NCBI GenBank assembly: GCA_036873135.1
Contig: JAPTYO010000012.1
Coordinates: 4,968,090 to 5,032,089 of the forward strand
Source: Clarkia xantiana subsp. parviflora
Lineage: Eukaryota; Streptophyta; Magnoliopsida; Myrtales; Onagraceae
Length of the DNA stretch: 64,000 bases
Direction: 5' to 3'
Position numbers and translations under genes: made by a program
The notes under the pieces: generated by a model
The model's input: only the letters and a program-made list of their open reading frames with translations
Database searches by the model: none
What the model was told of the DNA's origin: nothing
In this document: positions 10,301-21,044 of the stretch, one piece after another
How positions within the stretch are numbered: the first letter of the stretch is position 1
How the letters are laid out: each line of letters begins with the position of its first letter

Positions 10301-11623
10301 AGAAACTGAGATCAAGTTGAATTTGAAATCAGGGACCAAAAGTATGTTGGTCAATGTGAATCCACTTGAGAAAGAGCAAGAACCAATATGAGTCACTTTG
10401 CACTTGTAACCATTTGGTAAGTGAACAAATTGATGATCTGAATCACTTCTTCTCAAGTCATGTAGCCAATCAATTTGGTGAGTGATGTGGTTAGTTGCAC
10501 CTGAATCAACTATCCAAATCATAGACTCATTAGTGGTACCTGCCATATTGACATGAGCTTGATCAACATCTTCAAAGGTTAAATGATCAAAGTGATCATC
10601 ATGGACAGCTACATGTTGAATTCTCTTTTCAGTTGTGCCATGTACAATCCTTTTGTCCCCAGCTGCCACATGCATGATTACACTTGAGCTTCCACCATTT
10701 TCAACAACATTGGCCCTAGGCTTCTTGGATGGTTGAAGATGTGGTGGTACACCATTCTTGATGAAACAAGTATCTTCCAAATGACCCCTTTTTCCATAAT
10801 AGTTACAAAACCTTGTGTCATTAGATCTTCCATAGCCCCTACCAGAATTGCCACCATTCCTTCCATTGCCCCTGCCAGGGCCACCATTGCCCCTTCCAGC
10901 TCCAAATGATTGATTCCTTCTTGTATATAAGGCAGTAGTCTCACAAATATCTCCAATAGAACCAGAGATTGATCTCTGACTCTCTTCTTGAACCAAAACA
11001 GAGAAGGCAATGCTTAAGGAAGGAAGTGGTTGCCTCATCAACAAGCTACTCCTAATGTGGCCATAGGAGTCATTCAGTCCCAAGAGGAATGCCATTAGCT
11101 TTTGCTTCTCTTTGTGTTCATTTACAATGGCAATGTTTCCAGCACATTCAAGTTCCAAATCATCAATGGAAGCAAGAGCATCCCAAAGTTGCTTCATCTT
11201 GGCAAAATACTCAGTGATGGAAAGTGTGCCTTGAGAAGTTTGGTAAATTTCTCTTGTCAGTTGAAAAATTTGAGTTCCATCCACCTTGTCATACATTTCC
11301 CTCAAATCATTCCAAATTGAAGCAGCAGTTGGGTTATAAATCAATCCAGAAACCAAGTCATTTGCCACTGTGTTTCTGAGCCAGGCCTTTACAATGGCAT
11401 TGGCTCTATCCCATTTCACCCTTTGATCAATTGGAACATTGATCCTTGTGAAAGTTCCATCAATGAAACCCAACTTGTTTTTGACCAACAAGCCTTCTTT
11501 GATTGAAGTGCTCCAAGCATGGTAGTTGGAAATGCCTTGCAATTGAAAAGGGATAAGGAGATGGCCAGTTGTATCCGAGGGATGAATGTAAAGGGGATCA
11601 TCAATGCTATACTCATTAGCCAT
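7298..11623 (-). CDS. Co-1 gag-pol polyprotein (1441 aa)
   Basis: A single open frame with Copia order. Gag lies at about residues 1-300 with a gag capsid-type domain and a zinc knuckle at about 271-284. Protease follows with IVDSGATNHI (about 369), then pre-integrase WHKRLGH, integrase (HMDLWGPY about 563, SDNGTEF about 627, QNGRVERKH about 660), RT (KARLVAKGFTQ, YVDDLLITG about 1101) and RNase H (DSDWA about 1279, SSAEAEYR about 1317). The stop overlaps the 3' LTR start. All enzymatic motifs look intact. The one odd residue is in the knuckle: CNYYGKRGHLEDTC has Tyr where Cys is expected, while Co-2 keeps Cys. This may weaken RNA packaging. The start is the first ATG after the long leader and is conserved in Co-2. 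Confidence 0.95.
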   Translation of the reverse strand: MANEYSIDDPLYIHPSDTTGHLLIPFQLQGISNYHAWSTSIKEGLLVKNKLGFIDGTFTRINVPIDQRVKWDRANAIVKAWLRNTVANDLVSGLIYNPTAASIWNDLREMYDKVDGTQIFQLTREIYQTSQGTLSITEYFAKMKQLWDALASIDDLELECAGNIAIVNEHKEKQKLMAFLLGLNDSYGHIRSSLLMRQPLPSLSIAFSVLVQEESQRSISGSIGDICETTALYTRRNQSFGAGRGNGGPGRGNGRNGGNSGRGYGRSNDTRFCNYYGKRGHLEDTCFIKNGVPPHLQPSKKPRANVVENGGSSSVIMHVAAGDKRIVHGTTEKRIQHVAVHDDHFDHLTFEDVDQAHVNMAGTTNESMIWIVDSGATNHITHQIDWLHDLRRSDSDHQFVHLPNGYKCKVTHIGSCSFSSGFTLTNILLVPDFKFNLISVSRLPNQLNCKVIFTCDHVLLQGQSGKSMVIGEWNKGLYTLKNVVPSDSRKIANACLGNKEDVLKWHKRLGHVSETYLNHLDVLGLNKSYGCIKQCTICPLAKQSRFSFPISDSIASRPFDLIHMDLWGPYKVPTFKNNQYFLTIVDDYSRATWVYLMKHKSDTFLHIKNFLIIVKNQFATMVKTLRSDNGTEFINSVCKDLLHQFGIHDQTSCVHTPQQNGRVERKHRDILNIARAIRFQASMPLRHWGYCILNACYLLNRLPSSILNFKSPMEVLYGKVPSLQHLRVIGCLCFATRLNNHDKFSPRAEPCILMGYSTSQKGYLLMNLTNSVFHVSRDVTFHEDIFPFSMSKEALRALIPSCLDAKQHLEEFPTETPIYFDDHLPQHIDQAQNQIPIDDAPQPPTLRRSARIAKLHPPPLRRSARIAELQNKANSNTTFGMEKFMSYDTLGPQCKCFLTAIDKVKEPTTYKQAINDPNWIMAMKEEIQALQDNNTWELVDLPLDKSSIGCKWVFKVKYNSDGSIERYKARLVAKGFTQIEGTDFNETFSPVVKMDTVRIVLALAAAKSWGLYHMDVNNAFLQGDLTEEVYMDIPQGFDHSKPNDGSPKRVCKLIKSLYGLKQASRQWNIKLTQTLVKNGYKQCASDHSLFTKIQGVDKVFLLIYVDDLLITGSNAKMINQLKCILQTHFKLKDLGELRYFLGLEIARSNQGLVINQRKYAMELIEDADQGSARPIDTPMEFNVKLTTYEYDKATNSNSDDPLLEDATSFRRLIGKLLYLTMKRPDISFSVQRLSQFVDKPKKSHYNAAIRVIKYIKGTPGQGLIYPSNNNLNLSLFCDSDWAACPFSRKSVSAYCVKLGAAMIGWKVKKQDTISLSSAEAEYRCLRVAIQEALWVGRILKELGLQVTLPIPIYTDSQAAVKIAKNPMFHERTKHIELDCHFTRHHIELGMIGVHYIPSKDQLADLLTKALVKNQHLALLRLYGIKDVFQERKEEEEKDGRI

Positions 11624-12336
11624 CTTGCAATTCAGGAACTTAATTCAAACAGGGGAGAATTCAAGGAATATAATCAGCAGATTTCCAAGAAAACCGAAAT
11701 GAACCAGCCACCACAAAGTGACAAAACTGGCACACAACCAAACTTGCAATAGGACAAAGAATCAGCTAGCAATACCCAACTGAATTCGTACAATTCCGCC
11801 CACAAATCTGAGCAGACCAATCAAGAGAAGCCACCAAAAATCAAATCTGAACAATCTCCAATGATTGTGGAAGCAGAATTCCACAATCTCAATGCAAAAT
11901 TCTTCAACAAGCTGAAAGAATACCTTAGTCGAGCAATGAACTATCAAAGCTCAAAACGCAGAGAAACATTGTAGATCAAGCTATAAGCACAGCTCAATAG
12001 TGAAATATATCCACTATAATAACCAGAAATCAAGTGCAAACCCAAGAATTCAACAAGAGAATCCACGCAAATAGCAATCCATAGCTCAATCCAGGAAGAA
12101 CTAAGCAAACCAGCTTGAAGACTAGTTCAAAGCACCAAGATGATTCCTACGCAGCTCAGATCTTAAAATGAGACTTACCCAAAGCCTTTCTTAAGCAAAA
12201 GAAAGGTTAATACATGCTGAATTGAGTAACCAAGAAGTAATCCAAGCTGAATCAAAGTTGGATCAATGGAAAATCACAAGTAGAAATGAAGAAGAACTAG
12301 GTTGCTTCATCTCCAAGTTTGCGCCGCCACTACATA
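11624..12336 (-). other. Co-1 untranslated leader
   Basis: About 710 bp between PBS and gag ATG, with no coding signal. The same leader is found in Co-2 (33183-33895). Short ORFs here are not conserved in a way that suggests protein. Confidence 0.75.
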
Positions 12337-12348
12337 GCTCTGATACCA
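12337..12348 (-). other. Co-1 primer binding site (initiator tRNA-Met)
   Basis: On the minus strand TGGTATCAGAGC abuts the 5' LTR with no gap. This is the standard plant Copia primer site. Confidence 0.93.
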
Positions 12349-12588
12349 TATAAGCTGGAAATTTACTTCATTGATCACTAGGTATAACAAGCAAGATGAT
12401 ACAATATATATACTAAGTAGAACTAGGCTCACCAACTAAGACTATACAATGAACTATGAACCAGGTGTATACATAGTGCAGGGTGCATGCATAGTATAAC
12501 CGGGTGCATACATAGGGCAGGATGTATGCATAGTGTAACTAGGTGTATGCATAGTGTAGTGAATGTAATATTCATATACACTTCTATA
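12349..12588 (-). repeat. Co-1 5' LTR (240 bp)
   Basis: Identical to the 3' LTR except for one base (A versus C near the U3 end, by eye). The flank at 12589 is an LTR of another Gypsy element, not Gy-B. Confidence 0.92.
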
Positions 12589-13070
12589 GGTATGCGATGA
12601 GCCCTCTCCGATGCTAAAATGAGAATTCTTAGAGAGATAAAGCTAGTGAGAAGTCATAGCTCTCTTGCCAAGTTAAGTTATGAAATGGGTGACCAAAGTT
12701 CCTATATATAGGGCACCTTGGGTTCAAGCTCGGTTTTAAGCGGTCCGACCCCGGTTTAGCAGAAAAACGTGAACCGGGCGTGGACTTGAGTAAAATTGGC
12801 AAAGGACTCGCGTGTAGTTAAGCATACGAGGATACGCGCGTCCCGAAATGACATCCTGAACCTTCAGATTGCGTGGAAAATCCGAAGGTTCGAGTTGTCT
12901 TGAAAAATCCGGACGGGTTACAGTCCGAATATGTGCGTGTCCCGAGTTCGGACTGTTCTAACCCGTTATAGGCGTTTGTAAACCATTGGTGGGTTTCGCA
13001 TTTTAACGAGACCCGAATGTAAAACGAACCCGAATCGGACGTATATCCATCATAAGTCATAGAGTCAACT
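12589..13070 (-). repeat. LTR fragment of an unassigned Gypsy element
   Basis: Read on the minus strand this has a TATATATAGG box (12701-12710), followed by a CT-rich region and CATTTTAGCATCGGAGAGGG, which resembles the R/U5 of the other Gypsy LTRs here (AAGCATCAAAGAGGG in Gy-B). It is cut at 12589 by the Copia end, so the U5 end is missing. The outer limit near 13070 is a guess based on a purine run before TGACTCTATG. Confidence 0.5.
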
Positions 13071-13834
13071 ACCTCCTATACAAATGAAGGGGGGTAGCAC
13101 ACCTCCTAAGTTCATCCTAAGAAGTTACATACCTTCTACACTTATTAGAGGGGCAATGAAACACCCACATCTACTATGAGTACAATACGTCATAAACATG
13201 TTATAAGGAGCAACATACAAGGGTCAACACCCCCTACATATCAAAAGGGTACTATGTCCACCACAAAGGCGTCATGCCACTTACATATCACAAAGAGCGA
13301 CCTACACAGGATTCGACATCCTACATCTCAAACGACCACTACACCTACTTCGGGGGCACTATCATACATATTGGATGCAAAGGTTTAGCCCCTACATCTA
13401 TTATAGGCCTACTTCAAGGGCACTGACGAAAATGGTTAATCCCTACGTCTATGACTATATGCCTACTTCGGGGGCAACGACAAAAAGGGTTAGTCCCTAC
13501 GTCAATGGTTACCACGCCTACTTCGGGGGCAATACGATACCACTATTATGAGACAGGCACAAAGGTTTAAGCCCTACATATATGATGCTAACGCCGATAA
13601 CAAAGGCAAGCATTAATTTTTTGACCTTGTTATTACAGGTTATATACAAGCGCGTTACACGACGCCGTCGACACAAGGCTGAGCACCTTACGTCTAAAAT
13701 ATCAACAAGCCTTCTTCGGGAACAAATGCTTATATGCTTAATTTTATGACTAAAAATTCACATGCAAGTGTATTACACGACGCCATCGACGTGAGACTCA
13801 ACACCTCACGTCTACATTCAACAAGCTCATTTTA
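13071..13834. other. Gene-free Gypsy-like internal sequence with degenerate repeats
   Basis: No coding potential. The phrase CCTACTTCGGGGGCAA recurs about every 65-80 bp (13335-13530), and TTACACGACGCC(G/A)TCGACG appears twice. The style matches the non-coding part of Gy-E (48850-50870), so this is likely the 3' internal region of a related element. Confidence 0.45.
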
Positions 13835-14522
13835 GAGCTTTTGACCAAAATAGGGTTACATGGACAACCAAATACCAATATAGGCTAGAAAAAAAATCAA
13901 TTACAAATATAGGGCTGGCCGGGTTCCCCCAACCCGGCCAACTGAATTGTTTTTTTTTTCGAAAAAAAAAAACCGGAACGCACTTGGCCGGGTTGCCCCA
14001 ACCCGGCCAAATATGTTTTTTTTCGTTTTTTTTTCTTTTTTTAATAAAAGTTGTAAAAATTAATGGTTTTGTACAGACATTTGCCGTTTACCAGTTTTCG
14101 TAAAAAAATTACAAAACTACTAATTTTATATTTTTTTCAAACTCACTTGGCCGGGTTCCCACAACCCGGCTAAGTAGTGTTTTTTTTCTCAAAATTAATT
14201 AATTGCGATGTCAACAGCACCCATTGTTTTACACAGTAATTAATTAATTTTGAGACAAAAAAAAAAAAGAAACACTACTTGCCCGGGTTGTGGGAACCCG
14301 GCCAAGTGAGTTCGAAAAAATATAAAATTAGTAGTTTTGTAATTTTTTTACGAAAACTGGTAAACGGAAAATGTCTGTCAATTTGCCCTCTAGGGTTCAC
14401 CATGTCCAATAGGTTTTTTAGAAAAAAATTACAAAACCATTAATTTTTACAACTTCTATTAAAAAAAAAAACAGAAAAAAAACATATTTGGCCGGGTTGA
14501 GGCAACCCGGCCAAGTAAGTTC

Positions 14523-14563
<41 letters not shown>

Positions 14564-14690
14564 GTTTTCGGGAAAAAAAAAGTTAGCCGGGTTGGGGGAA
14601 CCCGGCCACCCCTATATTTTTAATTGGTTTTTTTTTGTAGCCTATATTGGTATTTGGTTGTCCATGTAACCCTATTTTGGTCAAAAACTC
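13835..14690. mobile_element. Foldback Mutator-like MITE with 9-bp target duplication
   Basis: The 856-bp element is flanked by CTCATTTTA on both sides (13826-13834 and 14691-14699). The ends are GAGCTTTTGACCAAAATAGG and, reversed, GAGTTTTTGACCAAAATAGG. The arms pair along almost the whole length around a centre near 14205. A 9-bp duplication and long inverted arms are the signature of Mutator-like elements. There is no transposase. Six GC-rich small palindromes (GGCCGGGTT-5 nt-AACCCGGCC) punctuate the AT-rich arms. Confidence 0.9.
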
Positions 14691-14699
14691 CTCATTTTA

Positions 14700-15950
14700 A
14701 GGGTAAATATCTACACATCGATTACATGATGTCAAGGCATATACAAGCCAACCAATTCAAGAGACAACCCGAACAAAAATGTCAACATATTTGCTTGAGG
14801 GAGCTCGAAATTTTCACCCAAGGTATTTACTCGCAAAATAGACACAAAGGTAACCCATTTTGACTCATAGGCGTTTGTTTTCACCAAACACCAATGTTTT
14901 AATACATGCTCACGAATATATCCATGATTGATATATATGCAACAAGTTGCATCACTGTCCATACACTATTACATGTTTAGGCATAAATTGATGATTATTA
15001 TATGTATCATATGTGTATTCATATACATCAATTCTAGTGTTTGTCCAACGCTTATAATTTTTTCTATGTTATTACATATATCATATATGCATTCATATGC
15101 ATCAATTCTAGTGTTTGTCCAACACTTATAATTTTTTCCATGTTATTAAATGTATCATATATGCATCAATTCTAGGTTTGTCCAACACTTAGAATTTTTT
15201 CCATGTTATTATATGTATCATATGTGCATTCATATGCATCAATTCTAGTGTCTGTCCAACACTTAGAATTCTTTTTCCATGTTATCACATGTGCGTACCT
15301 ATGCATGACTACTAGTATTATTCCAAAACTTGGAAATTTTTCTATGGTCTTTTTATGTATAGACTCATGTGCATCAATGCTAGTGTTTGCTCAACACTTA
15401 GAAATCTTTCATGAAAACTGACATGTATGTATGTATTGCATGGGATGTCAATATTTTGTTACATACTTAGGAGTATCCACCTTACGTTGCATTGTTGGTA
15501 TATATGCACTCATCCATACCAATGCTCATATTTTTGCTAAGTGTTTATACAAGTATGCATGACAGCACCATGTATGCACCTGCGTTATACACCATGCTTT
15601 ATTACATGCTTAGGGACATCCTCCTTACATTGCATGATTGCTACATGTGTAATCATCTATATTGATATACATATTTTTTACTAAGTGTTTTACACACATC
15701 AATGATAGCACTACCAACGCACCTTCGTCGTGCACTGCAATGCATTACATGCTCAGACATACGTCCGTATATGCATATACACCTACATAAGCATATAATT
15801 ACACACTTGTGACTTACCCAGTACTAGTGTATATTTTTGTATCTATGATGGTAACAATTTCAGATATTGACTTCCCTACAAGAAAAAGGGATAGACGTTG
15901 GGCTATACGCACCAACAAAGAAAAACTCAAAAAAGAGGTAATGTATCGCC
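14700..15950. repeat. Gene-free AT-rich stretch with a 63-74 bp degenerate tandem repeat
   Basis: From about 14970 to 15420 a unit containing CATCAATTCTAGTGTTTGTC recurs about six times with spacing 63-74 bp. No gene is seen. The end (15880-15955) is purine-rich and may be a polypurine tract in front of the LTR that follows. Confidence 0.6.
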
Positions 15951-15954
15951 TGAG

Positions 15955-16750
15955 GTCCCAATTAGGGTATAAATCCTGTCAAAAATAAAGTCAATTGAAG
16001 GGTTATACCATTACTTGACTCAGGGGAAAATGATGGATATACACCCAGTTGGACCTCGAATAGGCTCACCTTAGTCGCAACGTCGACCCTAGACACGGTT
16101 ATAAACCGAAACTTGACAAAATGGACAAACCCGGACCAAAACCGCACTAGTCCACCCACAAAGTACCCGACCGGACTAAGTCCGGTCGAAAGGGAATTTC
16201 GACCGGACTAGTCCGGCCAAAGGGACGGGACTAGTCCGGCCGAACTGGGCCGACGCGCTCCGGCAGTCGGGCCCCTACGTCCGGGTGACGCACCTTCGAC
16301 GTACGCACACCCAACGTACGTATATCCGACCTACGGACATCCCTGTTTTCACTATCTTATATGGAATATTTCGCGGACCCTACGACATCTTTGTGGGCCC
16401 CTCGTGGCCAAACCTACAATCTCTATAAATAGAACCTTACATTCTTCATTATGACCGATTACAACTTTGTAGCTCTGACTTCTCTCTAGATTTTATCTCT
16501 CTAAAACCGAGCACTTACTTAAGCATCGAAGAGGGTTCGCTGGAAATACCCCCTCCCCCCCCCCCCCCCAGCGCAATCCTTTGTGCAATTTTCGAGGAAA
16601 AGAGCGAAGGACGCGCACGATTCCGGAACAAGGCTCGAAGACACCTATACAAGGCGATCGTCGACACACGTGTTCCATCAGACGTGTTTGGCATCCGAGC
16701 GGCGTTTAATCAGACTCATCTATCATATTTGGATCAAGGGTCAACTATCT
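15955..16750 (+). repeat. Probable LTR of an unassigned Gypsy element, plus strand
   Basis: A TATAAATAG box is at 16424-16432, followed by a CT-rich leader and CTTAAGCATCGAAGAGGG (about 16518-16535), the same R/U5 landmark as in the other Tat-type LTRs. A C17-like run lies near 16551-16569. Three imperfect palindromes around CCGGACTAGTCCGG lie in U3 (16168-16241). Both borders are approximate; no clean TG/CA pair or PBS was found. Confidence 0.5.
16424..16432 (+). promoter_or_regulatory. TATA box in the unassigned LTR
   Basis: TATAAATAG about 90 bp before the conserved leader motif; the placement fits an LTR promoter. Confidence 0.55.
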
Positions 16751-17231
16751 TGTGGGGTTTACCCAAGGAACTCTTTGAAAAAATATGGTTGTCCGCATTG
16801 CCCCCGAGTTATGCAATGGCCTTAACTTTTGATTGACTCTATGATGGTCGGATAAACGTCTGATCGAACTTTCTTTTTCCATGGTTTGTCTCTTCGAGCT
16901 TTGATGTTGCTATTGTTGGACTTATTGTAATAGAGAGGATGTCTTCATCGTGATAGGGTCCCATGCTCGGCTATGCCAAGAATAGTTCTTTGATGAGGAG
17001 ATAGAGTGTGCTGGTTTTTTATTTGTGTTTAACCTTTTTTTCTGCGGACATGATAGTCACATTTGCTATGTAGGGGTATGGTATCCTCCTTTGAGGTATA
17101 TGAACATGATAACCACCGTTGGGGTATAGGGATATGGTACCCTCCTTTGTGTGGTTGGTTGTTTCTTAAACATAGTCTTTAATAGGATTGTATTTTGATT
17201 GGGGAACTTATGTCCCATATTCTTTGTTTGT
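16751..17231. other. No recognisable gene
   Basis: I see only two copies of a short phrase (TATGGTA(T/C)CCTCCTTTG, about 17078 and 17133) and a run-in to the 86-bp repeats. Origin unknown. Confidence 0.4.
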
Positions 17232-17910
17232 TAGGGTTACCACGTGGGTCATATTTCTCATTTTGATGATTGGGTTGCTCATACTTGTGAGTCTTATGTC
17301 CCATATTCTTTGTTTGTTAGGGTTGCCCTGTGTGTCTTATTTCTCATTTTGATGATTGGGTTGCTCATAATTGTGAGTCTTGTGTCCCATATTCTTTGTT
17401 TGTTAGGGTTGCCCTGTGGGTCTTATTTCCCATTTTGATGATTGGGTTGCTCATACTTGTGAGTCTTATGTCCCATCTTCTTTGTTTGTTAGGGTTGCCT
17501 TGTGGGTCTTATTTCCCATTTTTATGATTGGTTGCTCATACTTGTGAGTCTTGTGTCTTATTTTCTTTGTTTGTTAGGGTTGCCTTGTGGGTCTTATTTC
17601 CCATTTTGATGATTGAGTTGCTCATAGTTGTGAGTCTTATGTCTCATCTTCTTTGTTTGTTAGGGTTGCCCTGTGGGTCTTATTTCTCATTTTGATGATC
17701 GGGTTGCTCATACTTGTGAGTCTTATGTCTCATATTTTTTGTTTGTTAGGGTTGCCTTGTGGGTCTTATTTCCCGTTTTGATTATTGGGTTGCTCATAAT
17801 TGTGAGTCTTATGTCCTATCTTCTTTGTTTCTTAGAGCTGCCATGTGGGTCTTATTTCCCATTTTGATGATTGGGTTGCTCATACTTGTGAGTCTTATGT
17901 CCCATCTTCT
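17232..17910. repeat. 86-bp tandem repeat, about eight copies
   Basis: Each unit starts TTAGGGTTGCCCTGTGGGTC and ends in CTTTGTTTG; starts are near 17232, 17318, 17402, 17488, 17573, 17659, 17746 and 17832. It lies downstream of Gy-C pol (minus), the same place where Gy-A and Gy-B carry their own repeats. The small ORFs in it arise from the repeat and are not genes. Confidence 0.9.
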
Positions 17911-18159
17911 TTATATATAATATATAAGTTGTATTTTGCTTGTATGAACGACACCCTCTCGTTTAGTAGTGGTGTATTCCGTTTCTTCCTTTGTTGGTAT
18001 TCACTGAAAGACATTCCCTTCACTAGTTCATAGAATATTTACATTGATTAAAGCAAGGTGGAGTCCGTTGATCTCCTTCAAGTAGTAATAAACATAACAA
18101 GTAAAATTGGATACTCATCTTTTTCTTCCCCCATTTTGAAGTTGGAGCTTTGAGGGGTT
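17911..18159. other. Gene-free spacer after Gy-C pol
   Basis: Short non-coding stretch between the 86-bp array and the end of Gy-C integrase. Confidence 0.4.
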
Positions 18160-21044
18160 TCCACATTCAAGTATAAAACTTCTTCAAGTGCTCTCCACTG
18201 AAGGTGTTGGTTGATATATGCCCATCTGCATCTTCTAGGCGGTATGCATTGATTGCTGGAATGGATGTTATCGTTTAAGGTCCCTCCCATTTTGGTGACA
18301 TTTTGTTTATTTAATCAAGGTGTGCGAATTCATTCTTTCTCAACACCATTTCTCCCACATGGAACTGACGTACTTTTACCCGTCTGTTGTAATAACGAGT
18401 TGTTGTCAAATGCATTTTTGCTTGTGCCTCTTCTGCTTTCCATCGCTTTTCATCCGCGATATCCAGTTCTAAATGCCTTTCTTCATCATTGCGTCCTTCC
18501 TCATAGTGATTCATCCTATGGGAAGCTATGGTGCCACTGCCTCAGATCCGTATACCAAGTTGAAGGGGGTCTCCCCTGTTGTTCTCTTTGCCATTGTACA
18601 TGCCCATAAGACAATTTCCAGTCCATCCACCCAGTTTCCTCCAAATGCCTCCACTCTCCTCTTTAGCCCTTCTAGAACTATCTTGTTTGCAGAGTCCACT
18701 TGTCCATTTATTTGGGCATGTTTCACCGACCCAAAATAGTGATCAATGCCAAATGCCTTGCAATATGATGCCACCTAACGCCCTTTAAATTGCGGGCTAT
18801 CGTCACTTATTAGCACCTTCGGGTCCATATCTTGAAATTATACGTGTTTGGAGGAATTTGACCACTTGGAATTATGTTGTTTTCGCTAAGGCTTTGGCCT
18901 CAATCTACCTTGAGAAGTAGTCTATAACTACTAGAATGTACTTCCTTTGGCCTTTCAACCTAGGCAATGGACCAATCAGATCAGTGTCCAATTAGGCGAA
19001 GGGATATGCACTTGCAATTGACATGAGGTTGGATGCTGGTGCTGTTATATTCTTGGAGTACCTTTAATATGCGTCACATTTTTGTACCAGTTTAGTGGAA
19101 TCCTTGTTCATTGTTGGCCAATAGTACCTCTGATTAAGGGCTTTCCTCACTATTGTCATTGCCCCTTCATCTGCATATCCTTCATGTAACTCCCTTAGTA
19201 TCCTGGTTGTGTCGGGCTATGCCGCACATCTCAAGTAGGGTGTGGAATATCCATTTTTGTATAGCAGACCATCAATGATGAGGTAATTAATTGCCAGTAT
19301 TACAATCTGTATGACCTCAATCACCCCTTCTGGTAATTCTCCCTTGCTCAAATATCGAATGATAGGTGTCATCCAATAGGAGGCTTCGTCGATCGCCACT
19401 ATCTCTTGCTTAGTAAAGGTTCGTAGCAGTATTCGCTCTGCAAAGTGTACCTCTATTTCTTGGGGGATCCTAAAGGCAAACTTGCACAATGAACCTGCTT
19501 CTTCTTTCTCCCCCCTTGGTATGGCGGTGATGTTGAAGGTTTCAAAACCTGCTATTGTTGCTTGTGCTTCTTGTAGGTACTGCTGCATTTTTGGGGACTT
19601 TGCGTTGTAATCCCCTTTGACTTGGTTTACCACCAGTTAGGAGTCACACCTTGCTTCTAAGTGCTTTACTCCCATTCCCCTTGCTATTCACAGGCCTGTA
19701 AGCAAAGCATCATGTTCTGCTTCATTATTTATTGCCTAGAATGTCAAGGACATAACGTAGCGTAAATGGTCTTCTCCATGAGGTGGAACAAGGACGAGCC
19801 CTGCCCCCGATCCTCCTTGGTTGGAGGATCCGTCTGTGTACATTATCCACACGTCCTCTCTATTATCGACCACTTTCTTTAGCTCCATTGGGGTCTCTTC
19901 CACCGTATCTGGCTGTGTGCCTGTGAATTCAACGATAAAATCGGCTAAGGCTTGCCCCTTGATGGCGGTTCGTGGGGTGAAGTGTATTCTGAACTCGCTC
20001 AGCTCTACTGCCCACTTAACCAGTCTTCCCGACGCGTCGGGTCTTCGGATTAAATGCTTCAAGGGTTGGTTTGCGAGTACCACTATCTCTTGTGCATGGA
20101 AGTATGACCTCAGTTTTCTTGCCGTAACCATTAAGGCAAAAAGGTATTTCTCTATTGACACATAGTTTGCCTCATATTTTTCCAACGATTTGCTAACAAA
20201 ATATATTGGTTGTTGCACATTATTCTCCTCCCTTATTAGCGATGAGCTTACTGTCGTCTCGCTTACCGAGATGTATAAATATAGCTTCTCTCCTGGGATT
20301 GGATGTGCTAGGGGTGTCAGTGTTCTTAAATGTTGTTTCAGTTGTTGGTAACACTTCCTCGCATCTGTGTGTCATTCAAATTTCTTGTTTGCTCGAAACA
20401 CTTCAAAGAAAGTTAATGCTTTGTCTCCTATTCTCAAGAGGAAACGGTTTAGGGATGCCAACCTTCCATTGAGTTGTTGCACTTCCTTGTGCTTAGTATG
20501 GGATTTCATTTCCACTATTGCAAGCAGCTTTTCTAGGTTTACTTCAATTCTCCTTTGGCTTACCATGAAACCGAGGAATTTTCCTGATTGGAGTCCAAAC
20601 ACACATTTTTGCGGATTCAATCGGACTTGATGGATACACATCATTCCGAATACCATTCGCAAGTTGGACTCATGGCTTGCTTTCTTCTTGGACTTGACAA
20701 TCATGTCATCTACATATGCTTTTATTGTTTTTCCTATCATGTCCCCGAATAGCTTATTAATCATCCTTTGGTATGTTTCCCCCTCGTTTATCAAACCGAA
20801 TGGCATCACCCTATAGTGGTAGACTTCGCTATCTGCATAGAAAACTGTGCGTGGTGCATCTTCTGGACACATCTATATTTGATTGTATCCTGAGTATGCG
20901 TCCCATGAGGCTTATTATTTCGTGTCCGGCTATAGCATCTACCATCTAGTCTATTCGAGGTGGTGGGTATGCATCCTTTGGGCATGCGTTCTACAAGTCG
21001 CGATAGTCAATGCACATTTTCCACCTTCCATTGACTTTTCTTAC
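18160..21044 (-). pseudogene. Gy-C pol remnant: RT, two RNase H domains, integrase
   Basis: An old Tat-type pol on the minus strand. RT enters at 21044 with VNGRWKMCIDYRDL, has YVDDM near 20703-20717 and keeps an open run from 20872 to 20372. RNase H (20218-19880) and the second RNase H (MYTDGSSNQGGSGAG, about 19800-19840) follow. Integrase (19200-18160) is much decayed; its last part reads NAYRLEDADGH and FSGEHLKKFY, as in Gy-A. Many stops and shifts. Gag and protease are absent because Gy-A was inserted inside the RT; the left part should lie beyond the window start once the inversion is undone. Divergence from Gy-A/Gy-B is clearly higher, so this is a different family. Confidence 0.88.

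Larger units (their letters stand above)
7063..12588 (-). mobile_element. Co-1, complete Ty1/Copia retrotransposon
   Basis: The element lies on the minus strand. It has two 240-bp LTRs (7063-7302 and 12349-12588) that differ by one base by eye, a PBS matching initiator tRNA-Met (12337-12348), a purine-rich tract next to the 3' LTR (about 7303-7340) and one open polyprotein. The LTR ends are TATA...TATA, not TG...CA; both LTRs and the flanks fix this boundary. It sits in the integrase of Gy-B. The left flank has GTTTG but the right flank is unrelated, which points to rearrangement. Near-identical LTRs suggest a young insertion, although the two LTRs may come from two parent copies if the inversion is real. 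Confidence 0.95.

Noticed and set aside
16583..16825. 80-aa ORF in the orphan LTR
   Set aside because: Lies in R/U5 of an LTR; no conservation with other LTRs at protein level.
17244..18033. Several 60-65 aa ORFs with a repeated sequence (ISHFDDWVAHTCES)
   Set aside because: They are produced by the 86-bp tandem repeat read in shifting frames; no start context or domain.
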